The notes: generated by a model not told the origin, from the letters alone. DNA of 64,000 nt from Edwardsiella anguillarum (GCF_008801815.1 NZ_VZOX01000020.1); one strand, 5' to 3'; counted from the first letter of the stretch, positions 26,417-35,679 are shown. Numbers and translations are program-made.

Positions 26417-26638
26417 AACTGAGAACTGTCGAAGAGCGCAAAACTGTGCGACCGCACGGATTATCCCCTGCGCCGACAGTACAGATATTGCGCCTATGGC
26501 AACGATACCTTAACGTATCGGCTCAGGCGGCGCCGTATTTTCCCCAGCGTCAGGCTCTGCGCCTGTGCCCCTCGCAAGAGAGGCCAAAACCAGAGCACAC
26601 TACCCTCGATTGGCACGAATCAATACAAGGAGGAGAAT

Positions 26639-26935
26639 ATGTTGTACCTGATTTATGCTCAGGATGCACAGGATACGCTGCAGCAGCGTCTGGCGGCACG
26701 CCCGGCCCATCTGGCCAGGCTGCAGACGCTGCGCGATCAGGGACGTCTGCTGACAGCCGGCCCCCTGCCGGCTATCGACAGCAGCGATCCCGGCGCCGCG
26801 GGGTTCACCGGCTCGGCGGTGATCGCCGAATTTGAATCGCTGAGCCAGGCCCAGGCATGGGCGGGAAATGACCCTTACGTTGCCGCCGGAGTCTACCGTC
26901 AAGTCAGCGTAACCCCCTACAAACAGGTGTTCTAA
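26639..26935 (+). CDS. yciI: YciI family protein
   Basis: A 98-residue cytoplasmic protein of the YCII family, a dimeric alpha/beta barrel-like fold with a conserved His-Asp pair that may be catalytic; no substrate is established. It is nearly the same as E. coli YciI across RPAHLARLQTLRDQGRLLTAGPLPA, cut here into its two blocks by residue 30, and AAGFTGSAVIAEFESL, PYVAAGVY. AAGGAGGA precedes the ATG by 6 bases. It is divergent from tonB, as in E. coli, and followed by a terminator. Confidence 0.95.
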   Translation: MLYLIYAQDAQDTLQQRLAARPAHLARLQTLRDQGRLLTAGPLPAIDSSDPGAAGFTGSAVIAEFESLSQAQAWAGNDPYVAAGVYRQVSVTPYKQVF

Positions 26936-26972
26936 CGCCGCGTCACCGCATTCAGGACGAGTCATACCCAAG

Positions 26973-27000
26973 AAAAAAGCCCGCATTCGCGGGCTTTCCC
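26973..27000 (+). terminator. Terminator after yciI
   Basis: AAAGCCCGC (26976-26984) pairs with GCGGGCTTT (26989-26997) around ATTC. The T-run on the plus strand is short; on the minus strand a T6 run follows, so it may also act in that direction. Confidence 0.75.
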
Positions 27001-27011
27001 TTACCGCAGAG

Positions 27012-27065
27012 AAGCGCACTTAGCCGGGGCTACATGGAGATTCCATTAAAATGCTAAATGCGCTT
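27012..27065. other. Nested inverted repeat before the Dps-like gene
   Basis: AAGCGCACTTAGC (27012-27024) and GCTAAATGCGCTT (27053-27065) form a 13-base inverted repeat with one mismatch. Inside its loop ATGGA and TCCAT (27034-27046) form a second small hairpin. No protein is encoded here. It could be a structured RNA, a processing or attenuation element, or a mobile palindromic repeat. Confidence 0.5.
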
Positions 27066-27331
27066 TTCTGTCACATTGCTGTGATGCCGGGCAGTCTACC
27101 CTGATTCCTCGCGGGTCGCAATATCATGATAATTCGGATAAATGCGTTCGCTGCTTTTATTATCACCTGGCGCTTATTGGGGGACTCGCCGCTCCGTAGC
27201 ACGCGGGCTGGATCTCCGCCGCCGACTCTGGCAGGATGGATAAAAAACGGACTATCCCACTGTATTCAGCGGTGATTGGCGTCCAGCGCGCCTGCCGCTA
27301 TCCATCGTGTCATCCAAGGAGAGCATGCAGA
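27066..27331. other. Intergenic region upstream of the Dps-like gene
   Basis: After the nested repeat the sequence is AT-rich to about 27170 and is the likely promoter region of the Dps-like gene. I can point to no clear operator. Confidence 0.4.
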
Positions 27332-27823
27332 ATGGCAAACAGTAAGAAGAACGCCAAAACCCATATCGGTTTGGATCCCAAAAAATCAGCCGCGCTGGCC
27401 GATGCACTCAATATCCTGCTGGCCAACTACCAGATCCTGTATATGAATGTGCGCGGCTACCACTGGAATATCAGCGGACCGCAGTTTTTTGAGCTGCACG
27501 TTAAGTTTGAAGAGACCTATAACGATCTGTTGCTTAAGGTCGATGAGCTGGCCGAGCGGATCCTGACGCTCGGCTACCGCCCGCGTCACGCCTTCAGCGA
27601 CTATCTGAAAAGCGCCGAGATCAAAGAAGACGTCGATGTCACCGACGATTGCGGCACCCTGCAGGGATTATTGAGCGGCTATGCCCTGCTGCTGCAGCAG
27701 CAGCGAGAAATCCTGCGGCTAGCGACGGACGCGGCGGACGAGGGAACCGTCTCTCTGATGAGCGACTATATTAAGCAGCAGGAAAAGCAGGTGTGGATGC
27801 TGAACGCCTATCTGGGGCAATAG
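27332..27823 (+). CDS. Dps-like miniferritin
   Basis: The 163-residue product is a Dps/ferritin-like protein that oxidises and stores iron in a dodecamer and may protect DNA. Inter-subunit ferroxidase residues are in place: His44 (GYHWNISGP), His56, Glu60 (Asp in E. coli Dps), Asp71 and Glu75. The Lys-bearing N-terminal tail (MANSKKNAKT) is short, so DNA binding of E. coli Dps type is uncertain. It is closer in pattern to Dps proteins of the general Dpr type than to E. coli Dps. AAGGAG lies upstream. In E. coli the kch gene occupies this place. Confidence 0.92.
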   Translation: MANSKKNAKTHIGLDPKKSAALADALNILLANYQILYMNVRGYHWNISGPQFFELHVKFEETYNDLLLKVDELAERILTLGYRPRHAFSDYLKSAEIKEDVDVTDDCGTLQGLLSGYALLLQQQREILRLATDAADEGTVSLMSDYIKQQEKQVWMLNAYLGQ

Positions 27824-27844
27824 CCGGCGGGCGAAAGGTGACCT

Positions 27845-27865
27845 CAGCCCCGCTGCGCGGGGCTG
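27845..27865. terminator. GC-rich hairpin between the Dps-like gene and yciY
   Basis: CAGCCCCG and CGGGGCTG form an 8-bp stem with a 5-base loop between two convergent genes. Neither strand has a good T-run, so terminator function is only likely from its place. Confidence 0.45.
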
Positions 27866-27870
27866 AATGA

Positions 27871-28047
27871 CTACCACTCGTAGGCAACGGAATAGAGCAA
27901 AGAACGGTGATGCTGGATTCTGTGTAAACGGCGAATGCAATAGATATGACGGTTTCTGCGTGACTGACCTTCCAGCCAGCGGCTGCGCCGCCGATGGATC
28001 TGACGCAGCATACGCCAGCGCCCTACTTCATTTCGACTGTGTCGCAT
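27871..28047 (-). CDS. yciY: YciY, small basic protein
   Basis: A 58-codon frame on the minus strand starts MRHSRNEVGRWRM and contains RRRSRWLEGQSRRN, close to E. coli YciY (57 residues) over its first 35 positions; the rest is also Arg/His-rich and ends SLLYSVAYEW. E. coli yciY lies in the same place and orientation beside cls. Function is unknown; a very basic short protein such as this could bind nucleic acid, but that is a guess. The start has GGGG 8 bases upstream. Confidence 0.85.
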   Translation of the reverse strand: MRHSRNEVGRWRMLRQIHRRRSRWLEGQSRRNRHIYCIRRLHRIQHHRSLLYSVAYEW

Positions 28048-28237
28048 TGTACCCCTCCGGATAATTGCGCTGCGATTATACCCCCCCTGAGAGACAAGCC
28101 AACCCCCCGGGCGAGCCCATCGTATAAAAAGTGCCGCGCGCCGCGATCTGTATATATTTAACCGCTAAAGGTTTCTTCTTTGTATATCTGTGCGTAAACT
28201 CTCAATTGATGGATTTGTGCAAGGACAACCTGCGGTT

Positions 28238-29698
28238 ATGAGCACTTTTTATACAGTAATCAGCTGGCTGGCAATCTTTGGCTACTGGCTGCTGATCGCC
28301 AGCGTCACGTTACGGATATTAATGAAACGCCGGGCGGTTCCCTCCGCCATGGCTTGGCTGCTGATCATTTACATTCTGCCGCTGGTCGGCATTATCGCCT
28401 ATCTCTCCTTTGGTGAGCTGCATCTGGGAAAACGTCGCGCCGAACGCGCGCGCGCCATGTGGCCATCCACCGCACGCTGGCTGGCCGATCTGCGCAGCTG
28501 TCGTAGCATTTTTGCCACCCATAACAGCGAGGTCGCCGCACCGCTGTTCCAGCTGTGCGAACGACGCCAGGGCATTGCCGGCGTCAAGGGTAACCAGCTG
28601 CAGCTGCTCACCTCTACCGACGACACGCTCAACGCCCTGATCCGCGATATTGAGCTGGCGCATAACAGCATTGAGATGATGTTTTATATTTGGCAGCCCG
28701 GCGGGTTGGCCGATCGGGTTGCCGAGGCGATGATGGCGGCGGCCAGACGCGGCGTACACTGCCGCCTGATGCTCGATTCGGCCGGTAGCGTGGCGTTTTT
28801 CCGCAGCCCTTATCCGGCCATAATGCGCGAAGCGGGTATTGAGGTCGTCGAGGCGCTGCAGGTCAACCTGCTGCGCGTTTTCCTGCGCCGCATGGATCTG
28901 CGTCAGCACCGCAAGGTGGTGCTGATCGACAACTTTATCGCCTATACCGGCAGCATGAATCTGGTTGACCCGCGCTACTTCAAGCAGGACGCCGGCGTCG
29001 GACAGTGGATCGATGTCATGGCACGCATGGAGGGACCGGTCGCGACCACCATGGGCATCTACTACGCCTTCGACTGGGAGATGGAGACCGGTAAACGCAT
29101 TCTGCCGCCAGAGCCGGTATGCAATATCCTTCCCTTCGAAAAAGAGTCGGGCCACACCATTCAGGTGATCGCCTCCGGCCCCGGCTTCCCGGAGGAGCTG
29201 ATCCACCAATCGCTGTTGACCGCCGTCTACTCCGCGCGCCAGCAGCTGGTGATGACCACCCCCTATTTTGTTCCCAGCGACGACCTACTGCACGCCATCT
29301 GTACCGCCGCCCAGCGCGGCGTGGATGTCTCTATCATCGTGCCGAAAAAGAATGACTCGATGATGGTCGGCTGGGCCAGCCGCGCCTTTTTTACCGAAAT
29401 GCTGGCCGCCGGCGTTAAAATCTATCAGTTTGAGGGCGGCCTGCTGCATACCAAGAGCGTGCTGGTCGACGGTCAGCTCAGTCTGGTCGGCACCGTCAAC
29501 CTGGATATGCGCAGCCTGTGGCTTAACTTTGAAATTACGCTGGTCATCGACGATGACGGCTTCGGCAGCGATCTCGCCTGCGTACAGGAGGACTATATCG
29601 CTCGCTCCTCCCTGCTGGACCCGCTGGCGTGGTTAAAACGCCCGCTGTGGCAGCGCGTCGTCGAGCGCCTCTTTTACTTTTTCAGCCCTTTGCTGTAA
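28238..29698 (+). CDS. clsA: Cardiolipin synthase A
   Basis: ClsA makes cardiolipin from two phosphatidylglycerols at the inner membrane. The 486-residue product equals the E. coli length, with two N-terminal membrane segments (about residues 5-25 and 37-57) and two phospholipase-D motifs: HRKVVLID near residue 220 and HTKSVLVD near 400. I choose the ATG at 28238 (MSTFYTVISW), matching E. coli MTTVYTLVSW, rather than the frame opening 16 codons earlier. yciU follows with 51 bases between. Confidence 0.97.
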   Translation: MSTFYTVISWLAIFGYWLLIASVTLRILMKRRAVPSAMAWLLIIYILPLVGIIAYLSFGELHLGKRRAERARAMWPSTARWLADLRSCRSIFATHNSEVAAPLFQLCERRQGIAGVKGNQLQLLTSTDDTLNALIRDIELAHNSIEMMFYIWQPGGLADRVAEAMMAAARRGVHCRLMLDSAGSVAFFRSPYPAIMREAGIEVVEALQVNLLRVFLRRMDLRQHRKVVLIDNFIAYTGSMNLVDPRYFKQDAGVGQWIDVMARMEGPVATTMGIYYAFDWEMETGKRILPPEPVCNILPFEKESGHTIQVIASGPGFPEELIHQSLLTAVYSARQQLVMTTPYFVPSDDLLHAICTAAQRGVDVSIIVPKKNDSMMVGWASRAFFTEMLAAGVKIYQFEGGLLHTKSVLVDGQLSLVGTVNLDMRSLWLNFEITLVIDDDGFGSDLACVQEDYIARSSLLDPLAWLKRPLWQRVVERLFYFFSPLL

Positions 29699-29749
29699 CC
29701 GTCCGCGGCTCGGACTCCCCTCTGGCCGCGGCCTCAATGAGATACTGAC

Positions 29750-30082
29750 ATGATGGATTTAAACAACCGCCTGAGCGAAGAAGAGACCCTGGATCAGGCC
29801 TACGATATTTTCCTGGAGCTGGCGGCGGACAATCTGGATCCGGCGGACGTGCTGCTGTTTAACCTGCAGTTTGAGCAGCGCGGCGCTGCCGAGCTGTTCG
29901 ATCCGGCCGAAGACTGGCAGGAGCATGTCGATGTCGATCTCACCCCGGACTTCTTTGCCGAGGTGGTGATCGGCCTGACCGACGGTAATCCGGACAGCGA
30001 CGATATCGAGGATGTCTTCGCCCGCATTCTGATCTGCCGAGAGAAGGATCATAAAATGTGCCATATCCTGTGGAAAGAGTAG
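29750..30082 (+). CDS. yciU: YciU, UPF0263 acidic protein (putative DNA mimic)
   Basis: The 110-residue, strongly acidic protein belongs to the YciU/HI1450 family, whose structure led to the proposal of a double-stranded-DNA mimic. Clusters of Asp and Glu occur throughout (EEETLDQAYD, DSDDIEDVF), and it ends CHILWKE as in E. coli. Two ATGs in tandem open the gene; either could be used. It is in the cls-yciU order of E. coli and ends at a bidirectional terminator shared with oppF. Confidence 0.95.
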   Translation: MMDLNNRLSEEETLDQAYDIFLELAADNLDPADVLLFNLQFEQRGAAELFDPAEDWQEHVDVDLTPDFFAEVVIGLTDGNPDSDDIEDVFARILICREKDHKMCHILWKE

Positions 30083-30099
30083 CACCGCCGCTCTTCGCC

Positions 30100-30133
30100 C
30101 ACTAAAAAACCGCCGTCAGGCGGTTTTTTAGTG
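30100..30133. terminator. Bidirectional terminator between yciU and oppF
   Basis: A perfect 15-bp inverted repeat, CACTAAAAAACCGCC and GGCGGTTTTTTAGTG around GTCA, gives a G+C stem with T6 on both strands. It serves both convergent genes. Confidence 0.93.
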
Positions 30134-30143
30134 CTCCCCCCAG

Positions 30144-31148
30144 CTACAGCGGATCGACCTTCAGGCAGGAGACCGCGTGACGAAAGCTGCCCTCCAGCAG
30201 CGGCCGGGTCTGTGCGCACTCCGGCCCAGCCTGAGGACAGCGGGTGCGGAACACGCAGCCCGACGGCGGATCGATCGGCGACGGCAGCTCCCCCTCCAGC
30301 AGCTGAATCTGCTTATTGCGCTCCCTGTCGGGATCCGGCACCGGCACCGCCGACATCAGCGCCTTGGTATAGGGATGCTGTGGGTTGTGATACACCTCAT
30401 CATAGGTGCCCAGCTCCACCGCATGTCCCAGATACATCACCAGCACGCGGTCGGAGATATGCTTTACCACCGCCAGATCGTGTGCGATGAAGATCAGCGA
30501 CAGCCCCATCTCCCGCTGCAGTGACTGCAGCAGGTTGACCACCTGCGCCTGAATCGACACATCGAGCGCCGACACCGGCTCGTCGCAGATAATCAGCTTG
30601 GGCTCCAGGATCAGGGCCCGGGCAATCCCAATACGTTGACACTGACCACCGGAGAATTCGTGCGGATAGCGGTTGATGAGATTAGGCAGTAGGCCCACCT
30701 TCATCATCATCGCCTTCACCCTGTCGCGCATCTCGCCGCGCGCCATCTGCGGATAATAGGTCCGCAGGGGCTCGGCAATAATCTCCCCAATCGTCATCCG
30801 CGGGTTTAGCGACGCCAGCGGATCCTGAAAGATCATCTGGATATCGCTACGCACCTCGCGCCACTGCTTTTCGTTCATGCCCAGCAGATCGCGCCCCAGC
30901 CAGCTGACGCTGCCGGAGGTCGCCTTCACCAGGCCGATCAGCGCGCGGGCAAAGGTCGACTTGCCGCAGCCTGACTCGCCGACAACGCCCAGCGTTTCCC
31001 CCTGATACAGACGTAGGGTCACACCATCCACCGCCTTTAGGCGCTTGGGCGGCTGCCAAAACCAGGCCTTGTTGTCTCGAATATCAAAATGAACCCGTAG
31101 ATCAGCCACTTCCAACAATACGTTTTTGTCACTCATCGGCCCACTCAT
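30144..31148 (-). CDS. oppF: Oligopeptide ABC transporter ATPase OppF
   Basis: OppF is one of two ATPases of the oligopeptide importer. The 334-residue product, the same length as in E. coli, has Walker A GESGCGKST near residues 58-66, the signature FSGGQCQRIGIARA, Walker B LIICDEP and the H-loop HDL. The C-terminus has the Cys-rich oligopeptide/dipeptide transporter tail CVFRTRCPQAGPEC, which holds an Fe-S cluster in some relatives. Its start overlaps the oppD stop by four bases (ATGA). Confidence 0.97.
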   Translation of the reverse strand: MSGPMSDKNVLLEVADLRVHFDIRDNKAWFWQPPKRLKAVDGVTLRLYQGETLGVVGESGCGKSTFARALIGLVKATSGSVSWLGRDLLGMNEKQWREVRSDIQMIFQDPLASLNPRMTIGEIIAEPLRTYYPQMARGEMRDRVKAMMMKVGLLPNLINRYPHEFSGGQCQRIGIARALILEPKLIICDEPVSALDVSIQAQVVNLLQSLQREMGLSLIFIAHDLAVVKHISDRVLVMYLGHAVELGTYDEVYHNPQHPYTKALMSAVPVPDPDRERNKQIQLLEGELPSPIDPPSGCVFRTRCPQAGPECAQTRPLLEGSFRHAVSCLKVDPL

Positions 31149-32116
31149 GCCAGTTCCTCCACCGTTCTGAAGCAGGCGCGTAGACGCCCCTCGCCAAAGG
31201 CCGTCAGCGGCGGCGCCGCATCGCAGCCGGCATCGGCATAGGGGCAGCGCGGCTGAAACGGGCAGCCGGCCGGCAGACGCAGCAGGTTAGGCGGGTTGCC
31301 CGGGATGGTCAGCAGCGCCCCGCTCTCGGCATCCAAGCGCGGCACCGCGCTCAGCAGCCCGATGGAGTACGGGTGCGATGGGTGATAGAACACGTCGCGC
31401 GCCTGGCCATACTCCATGGTACGCCCGGCATACATCACCAGCACCTTGTCACAGATACCGGCAACGACCCCCAGGTCGTGCGTTATCATAATGATCGCGG
31501 TGTTAAACTCCCGCTTCAGCTCATTGAGCAGCGTCATGATCTGCGCCTGCACCGTCACATCCAGCGCCGTGGTCGGCTCATCGGCAATCAGCAGCCGCGG
31601 GCGGCACAGCAGCGCCATCGCAATCATCACCCGCTGGCGCATCCCGCCGGAAAATTCATGGGGGAACATGCGCATACGCTTACGCGCCTCCGGCATCTTC
31701 ACCGCATCCAGCATCCGCACCGACTCATCAAACGCCTGCGCCTTGCTCATTCCCTTGTGCAGCATCAGCACCTCCATCAGCTGCTCGCCCACCCGCATAT
31801 AGGGGTTGAGGGAGGTCATCGGGTCCTGAAAGATCATGGCGATCTCTTCGGCGCGCAGCCGATTAAGGGCCTTCTCCGGTAAATTTAAGATCTCACGGCC
31901 ATCGAAGCTGGCCGAACCGTCGATGCGCCCATTCGGTGCCAGCAGCCCCATCAGGGCAAACGCGGTCTGCGACTTTCCCGAACCGGACTCACCGACGATC
32001 CCCAGCGTCTCGCCAGCGTCCAGCGAGAAGTTCAGATCGTTGACCGCCGTGACGTCGCCGTCCGGCGTTGTGAAGGTCACGCGTAGGGAGCGTACGTTCA
32101 GTAAGCTGGATTTCAT
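31145..32116 (-). CDS. oppD: Oligopeptide ABC transporter ATPase OppD
   Basis: OppD is the partner ATPase of OppF. The 323-residue product has Walker A GESGSGKSQT near residues 40-49, signature FSGGMRQRVMIAMAL, Walker B LLIADEPTTALDV and the Cys-bearing C-terminal tail CPFQPRCPYADAGC. E. coli OppD is about 14 residues longer at the N-terminus; no upstream extension with a better start is visible here, so I keep the ATG at 32116. It begins 11 bases after oppC. Confidence 0.97.
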   Translation of the reverse strand: MKSSLLNVRSLRVTFTTPDGDVTAVNDLNFSLDAGETLGIVGESGSGKSQTAFALMGLLAPNGRIDGSASFDGREILNLPEKALNRLRAEEIAMIFQDPMTSLNPYMRVGEQLMEVLMLHKGMSKAQAFDESVRMLDAVKMPEARKRMRMFPHEFSGGMRQRVMIAMALLCRPRLLIADEPTTALDVTVQAQIMTLLNELKREFNTAIIMITHDLGVVAGICDKVLVMYAGRTMEYGQARDVFYHPSHPYSIGLLSAVPRLDAESGALLTIPGNPPNLLRLPAGCPFQPRCPYADAGCDAAPPLTAFGEGRLRACFRTVEELA

Positions 32117-32127
32117 CTCTGCGCTCC

Positions 32128-33036
32128 TCAGCGATCTTTCGGGTCGAGGGCATCGCGGAGCCCATCACCGATAAAGTTAAAACAAAATAGCGTGATCACC
32201 AGAAAAGAGGCCGGGAAGATCAGCAGCCAGGGGGAAACCTCCATCGAGTTGGCCCCATCGCTCAGCAGGGCGCCCCAGCTGCTGAGCGGCTCTTGGGTAC
32301 CCAGCCCCAGGAAGCTCAAAAACGATTCAAACAGGATCATGCTCGGCACCAACAGCGACGCGTACACCACTACCACGCCCAGCACGTTAGGCACCACGTG
32401 GCGCAGGATAATACGCCCCGTCGTCACCCCGCCCACCTGCGCCGCCTCGATAAACTCCTTACGCTTCAGGCTCAGCGTCTGCCCGCGGACAATACGCGCC
32501 ATATCCAGCCAGGAAACCATGCCGATCGCGATAAAAATCAGCAAAATATTCTGGCCAAAGAAGGTCACCAGCAGAATGACAAAGAACATGAAGGGAAACG
32601 AGTTAAGGATCTCCAGCATGCGCATCATCACCGAGTCCACCTTACCGCCCAGGTAACCGGAGAGCGCGCCGTACAGCGTACCGACCACCACGGCCACCAG
32701 CGCGGCGGCAATCCCGACCATCAGCGAAATACGTCCACCGATGGCGACACGCACCAGCAGATCGCGTCCGGAGGAGTCGGTACCGAAGTAGTGCCCCCCC
32801 TCCAGCGCCGGCACCGCCGACATCATCTCCCAGTCGGTATCGTCGTAGGCAAACGGCGACAGCATCGGGGCGAATATCACAAACAGGGCGATCAGCAACA
32901 GAATGCACAGGCTGACCAGCGCCGCGCGGTTATGCATAAAGCGGCGGCGTGCATCCTGCCATAGGCTGCGCCCTTCCACGTCCAGCTGTTCGCTGAAGCT
33001 GCTCACCGCGGCGGCGCTGTTTTTATTCACTAACAT
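32128..33036 (-). CDS. oppC: Oligopeptide ABC transporter permease OppC
   Basis: OppC is one of the two membrane channels of the oligopeptide importer. The 302-residue protein has an N-terminal cytoplasmic stretch, about six membrane segments, and the EAA loop (EFIEAAQVGGVTTGRIILRH, near residues 190-210) that contacts the ATPases. Length agrees with E. coli. It lies 11 bases after oppB and ends 11 bases before oppD. Confidence 0.97.
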   Translation of the reverse strand: MLVNKNSAAAVSSFSEQLDVEGRSLWQDARRRFMHNRAALVSLCILLLIALFVIFAPMLSPFAYDDTDWEMMSAVPALEGGHYFGTDSSGRDLLVRVAIGGRISLMVGIAAALVAVVVGTLYGALSGYLGGKVDSVMMRMLEILNSFPFMFFVILLVTFFGQNILLIFIAIGMVSWLDMARIVRGQTLSLKRKEFIEAAQVGGVTTGRIILRHVVPNVLGVVVVYASLLVPSMILFESFLSFLGLGTQEPLSSWGALLSDGANSMEVSPWLLIFPASFLVITLFCFNFIGDGLRDALDPKDR

Positions 33037-33047
33037 AGGCGCCTCTT

Positions 33048-33968
33048 TCAGTAACGGATTTTGGGATCGATTACGGCGTACAGCACGTCAACGATGGCGT
33101 TAAAGGCAATCGTCAGGGTGCCGACCAGGATCGTCAGGCTCAGCACCAGCGAATAGTCCCTGTTCAGCGCGCCGTTGACGAACAGTTGGCCGATCCCCGG
33201 CAGGCCATAGATAGTTTCAATGACCATCGAGCCGGTAATGATCCCGACAAAGGCGGGCCCCATGTAGGAGAGCACCGGCAGCAGCGCCGGACGCAGCGCA
33301 TGGCGCAGCACAATGCGGTGCAGCGGTAGCCCCTTGGCCCGGGCGGTGCGGATAAAGTTAGAGTGCAGCACCTCGATCATCGAGCCCCGGGTAATGCGCG
33401 CGATACCGGCAATATAGGAGAGCGACAGCGCCACCATCGGCAGCAGTATGAACTTCAGCGCCCCGCCGTTCCAGCCGCCGCCCGGCAGCCAGTGCAGCGA
33501 GATGGCGAAGATCAGCACCAGCAGCGGCGCGACCACAAAGCTTGGGATCACCACCCCGGTCATGGCAAAGCTCATCACCACATAGTCCCAGCGCGAGTTC
33601 TGCTTCAGGGCCGCGATGACCCCGGCAGAGACTCCCAGCACCACCGCCATGACAAAGGCGGCAAAGCCCAGCTTGGCCGAAACGGGGAACGAGGCGGCCA
33701 CCAGATCGTTGACCGAATAATCCTTGTATTTGAACGAGGGGCCAAAGTCTCCCTGCGAGAGCTGCAGCAGGTAGTGGCCATACTGCTTCCAGATGGGATC
33801 GTTGAGATGGTATTTGGCTTCGATGTTGGCCATCACCTCCGGCGGCAGCGTGCGTTCACCGGTAAACGGGCTGCCCGGCGCCAGACGCATCATAAAAAAC
33901 GAGATGGTGACCAGAATAAAAAGCGTCGGAATCGCTTCCAGGAAGCGACGGAATATAAATTTTAGCAT
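33048..33968 (-). CDS. oppB: Oligopeptide ABC transporter permease OppB
   Basis: OppB is the second membrane channel subunit. The 306-residue product equals the E. coli length and begins MLKFIFRRFLEAIPTL with an N-terminal membrane segment. The EAA-type loop NFIRTARAKGLPLHRIVLRH lies near residues 200-220. It is the first of the four tightly packed membrane and ATPase genes, 76 bases after oppA. Confidence 0.97.
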   Translation of the reverse strand: MLKFIFRRFLEAIPTLFILVTISFFMMRLAPGSPFTGERTLPPEVMANIEAKYHLNDPIWKQYGHYLLQLSQGDFGPSFKYKDYSVNDLVAASFPVSAKLGFAAFVMAVVLGVSAGVIAALKQNSRWDYVVMSFAMTGVVIPSFVVAPLLVLIFAISLHWLPGGGWNGGALKFILLPMVALSLSYIAGIARITRGSMIEVLHSNFIRTARAKGLPLHRIVLRHALRPALLPVLSYMGPAFVGIITGSMVIETIYGLPGIGQLFVNGALNRDYSLVLSLTILVGTLTIAFNAIVDVLYAVIDPKIRY

Positions 33969-34044
33969 AGCCCAAACCCTGTACGTCAGCCCCGCGGGCT
34001 GTCAGCCTCGCCGGCGGCCGGTCTCCCGGCCGCACGACGGACAA

Positions 34045-35679
34045 TTAATGTTGAACGATATAAAGGTTTTTGTCGTAGACATAGTCCAGCGGATCCTTGC
34101 CGGTATAGCCACCGACAAAGGGTTTCACCAGACGGGCGTTAACATAGTAATACACGGGAACGATGGCCGAATCACGGTCCAGCTGCTGCTCAGCCTGCTG
34201 GTAGACCGCCGCGCGGCCGGCTTTGTCCGGCGCCTGCAGCGCGCTAGCCATAATGCGGTCAAAGGCCAAGCTCTTGTAGTGCGGGGTATTGTTGCTGCTG
34301 GTCGACAGCATCATATTGAGGAAGGAGCTCGGCTCGTTATAGTCGGCGCACCAGCCGGCGCGGGCGACATCGTAATTGCCCTGATGGCGCGAATCGAGGA
34401 AGGTCTTCCACTCCTGATTCTCCAGCTTCACATCGATCCCCAGGTTTTTCTTCCAGATCGAAGCCGCGGCAATCGCCAGCTTCTTGTGCAGATCCGAGGT
34501 GTTGTAGAGCAGGTTAAACGTCAGCGGCTTGCCCGGGCCATAGCCCGCCTCGGCCAGCAGCTTCTTGGCCTCTTGGTTGCGCTTCTCCTGCGACCAGCCG
34601 AACCAGGCCGGTTGCGTCAAATCAGCGCCGTCGGTATAGGGCGGCGTAAAGCTGTACGCCGGCAGGTCGCCCTGGTTCTTGACCTTATTCACGATAATAT
34701 CGCGGTCCAGACCCAGCTTCAGCGCCTCACGCACGCGGGGGTCGTTAAACGGCGGCTTCTGGTTATTGATTTCGTAGTAATAGGTGCAAAGATACGGGTC
34801 TACCTTCACCTGCTCGGGGATCTCTTTTTTCAGCTTCTGGAACAGCTCGATCGGCATATTGTTATAGGTCATATCGATCTCGCCGGCCCGATAGCGGTTC
34901 ACATCGGTCACCTCCGAGGCGATGGGCAGGAAGGTCACCTTATCGATGATCGTCTTCGCATTGTCCCAATACTGCGGATTTCGCTCCAGCACGATACGTT
35001 CGTTGACGATCCAGTCTTTCAGCTTATAGGCGCCGTTGCTGACATAATTCTGCGGCAGGGTCCACTTGTCGCCGAACGTCTCTACCGCCGCCTTGTTGAC
35101 CGGCTTCATCGCATAGTGCGCGGTCATCTCCGGCAGATAAGGTACCGGTTCGCTCAGGGTCACCTGGAACGTGCGATCGTCCAGCGCCTTGACCCCCAGA
35201 GCGGATTTATCCTGCTTGCCGGCGATGATGTCATCGATATTCGCGACGTGGGCATACTGCAGATAGCTCGCGTAGGGCGATGCAGTCTTGGGGTCGGCCA
35301 TCCGCTGCCAGCTATAGACGAAGTCCTCTGCGGTGACAGGGTCACCGTTGGACCACTTCGCGTCCGGGCGCAGGTAAAATATCCACACCTTGTTATCTTT
35401 GCTCTCCCAGCGCTGCGCTACGCCGGGAATAGTATGCCCTTGGCTATCGTGCTGCGTCAGCCCTTCCAGCAGATCGTTGGTCACGTTGTTTTCCGGTACC
35501 CCTTCGATCTTGTGCGGATCGAGGGAGGAGACCTCCGAACCATTATTTCTGACCAGCTCCTGTTTAGCCGCCAGCTGTACACCGGCCGGTACCTCGGCGG
35601 CCTGCGCCACCGCCGCGGCGCCCAACGCGCTACAAATCCCAAGGGTTAATATACTTTTTTTAATGATGTGTTTGCTCAT
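34045..35679 (-). CDS. oppA: Periplasmic oligopeptide-binding protein OppA
   Basis: OppA binds peptides of two to five residues, with little sequence preference, for the OppBCDF importer. The 544-residue precursor (E. coli 543) has a signal peptide cut after AQA near residue 26 and the SBP family 5 fold (SSLDPHKIEGVPENNV, YLRPDAKWSNGDPVTAEDFV, FNDPRVREALKLGLDR). I choose the ATG at 35679 with GGGAG 10 bases before it; the frame is open 17 codons further. The 76-base gap to oppB and a long leader suggest that oppA is made in excess, as usual. Confidence 0.97.
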   Translation of the reverse strand: MSKHIIKKSILTLGICSALGAAAVAQAAEVPAGVQLAAKQELVRNNGSEVSSLDPHKIEGVPENNVTNDLLEGLTQHDSQGHTIPGVAQRWESKDNKVWIFYLRPDAKWSNGDPVTAEDFVYSWQRMADPKTASPYASYLQYAHVANIDDIIAGKQDKSALGVKALDDRTFQVTLSEPVPYLPEMTAHYAMKPVNKAAVETFGDKWTLPQNYVSNGAYKLKDWIVNERIVLERNPQYWDNAKTIIDKVTFLPIASEVTDVNRYRAGEIDMTYNNMPIELFQKLKKEIPEQVKVDPYLCTYYYEINNQKPPFNDPRVREALKLGLDRDIIVNKVKNQGDLPAYSFTPPYTDGADLTQPAWFGWSQEKRNQEAKKLLAEAGYGPGKPLTFNLLYNTSDLHKKLAIAAASIWKKNLGIDVKLENQEWKTFLDSRHQGNYDVARAGWCADYNEPSSFLNMMLSTSSNNTPHYKSLAFDRIMASALQAPDKAGRAAVYQQAEQQLDRDSAIVPVYYYVNARLVKPFVGGYTGKDPLDYVYDKNLYIVQH

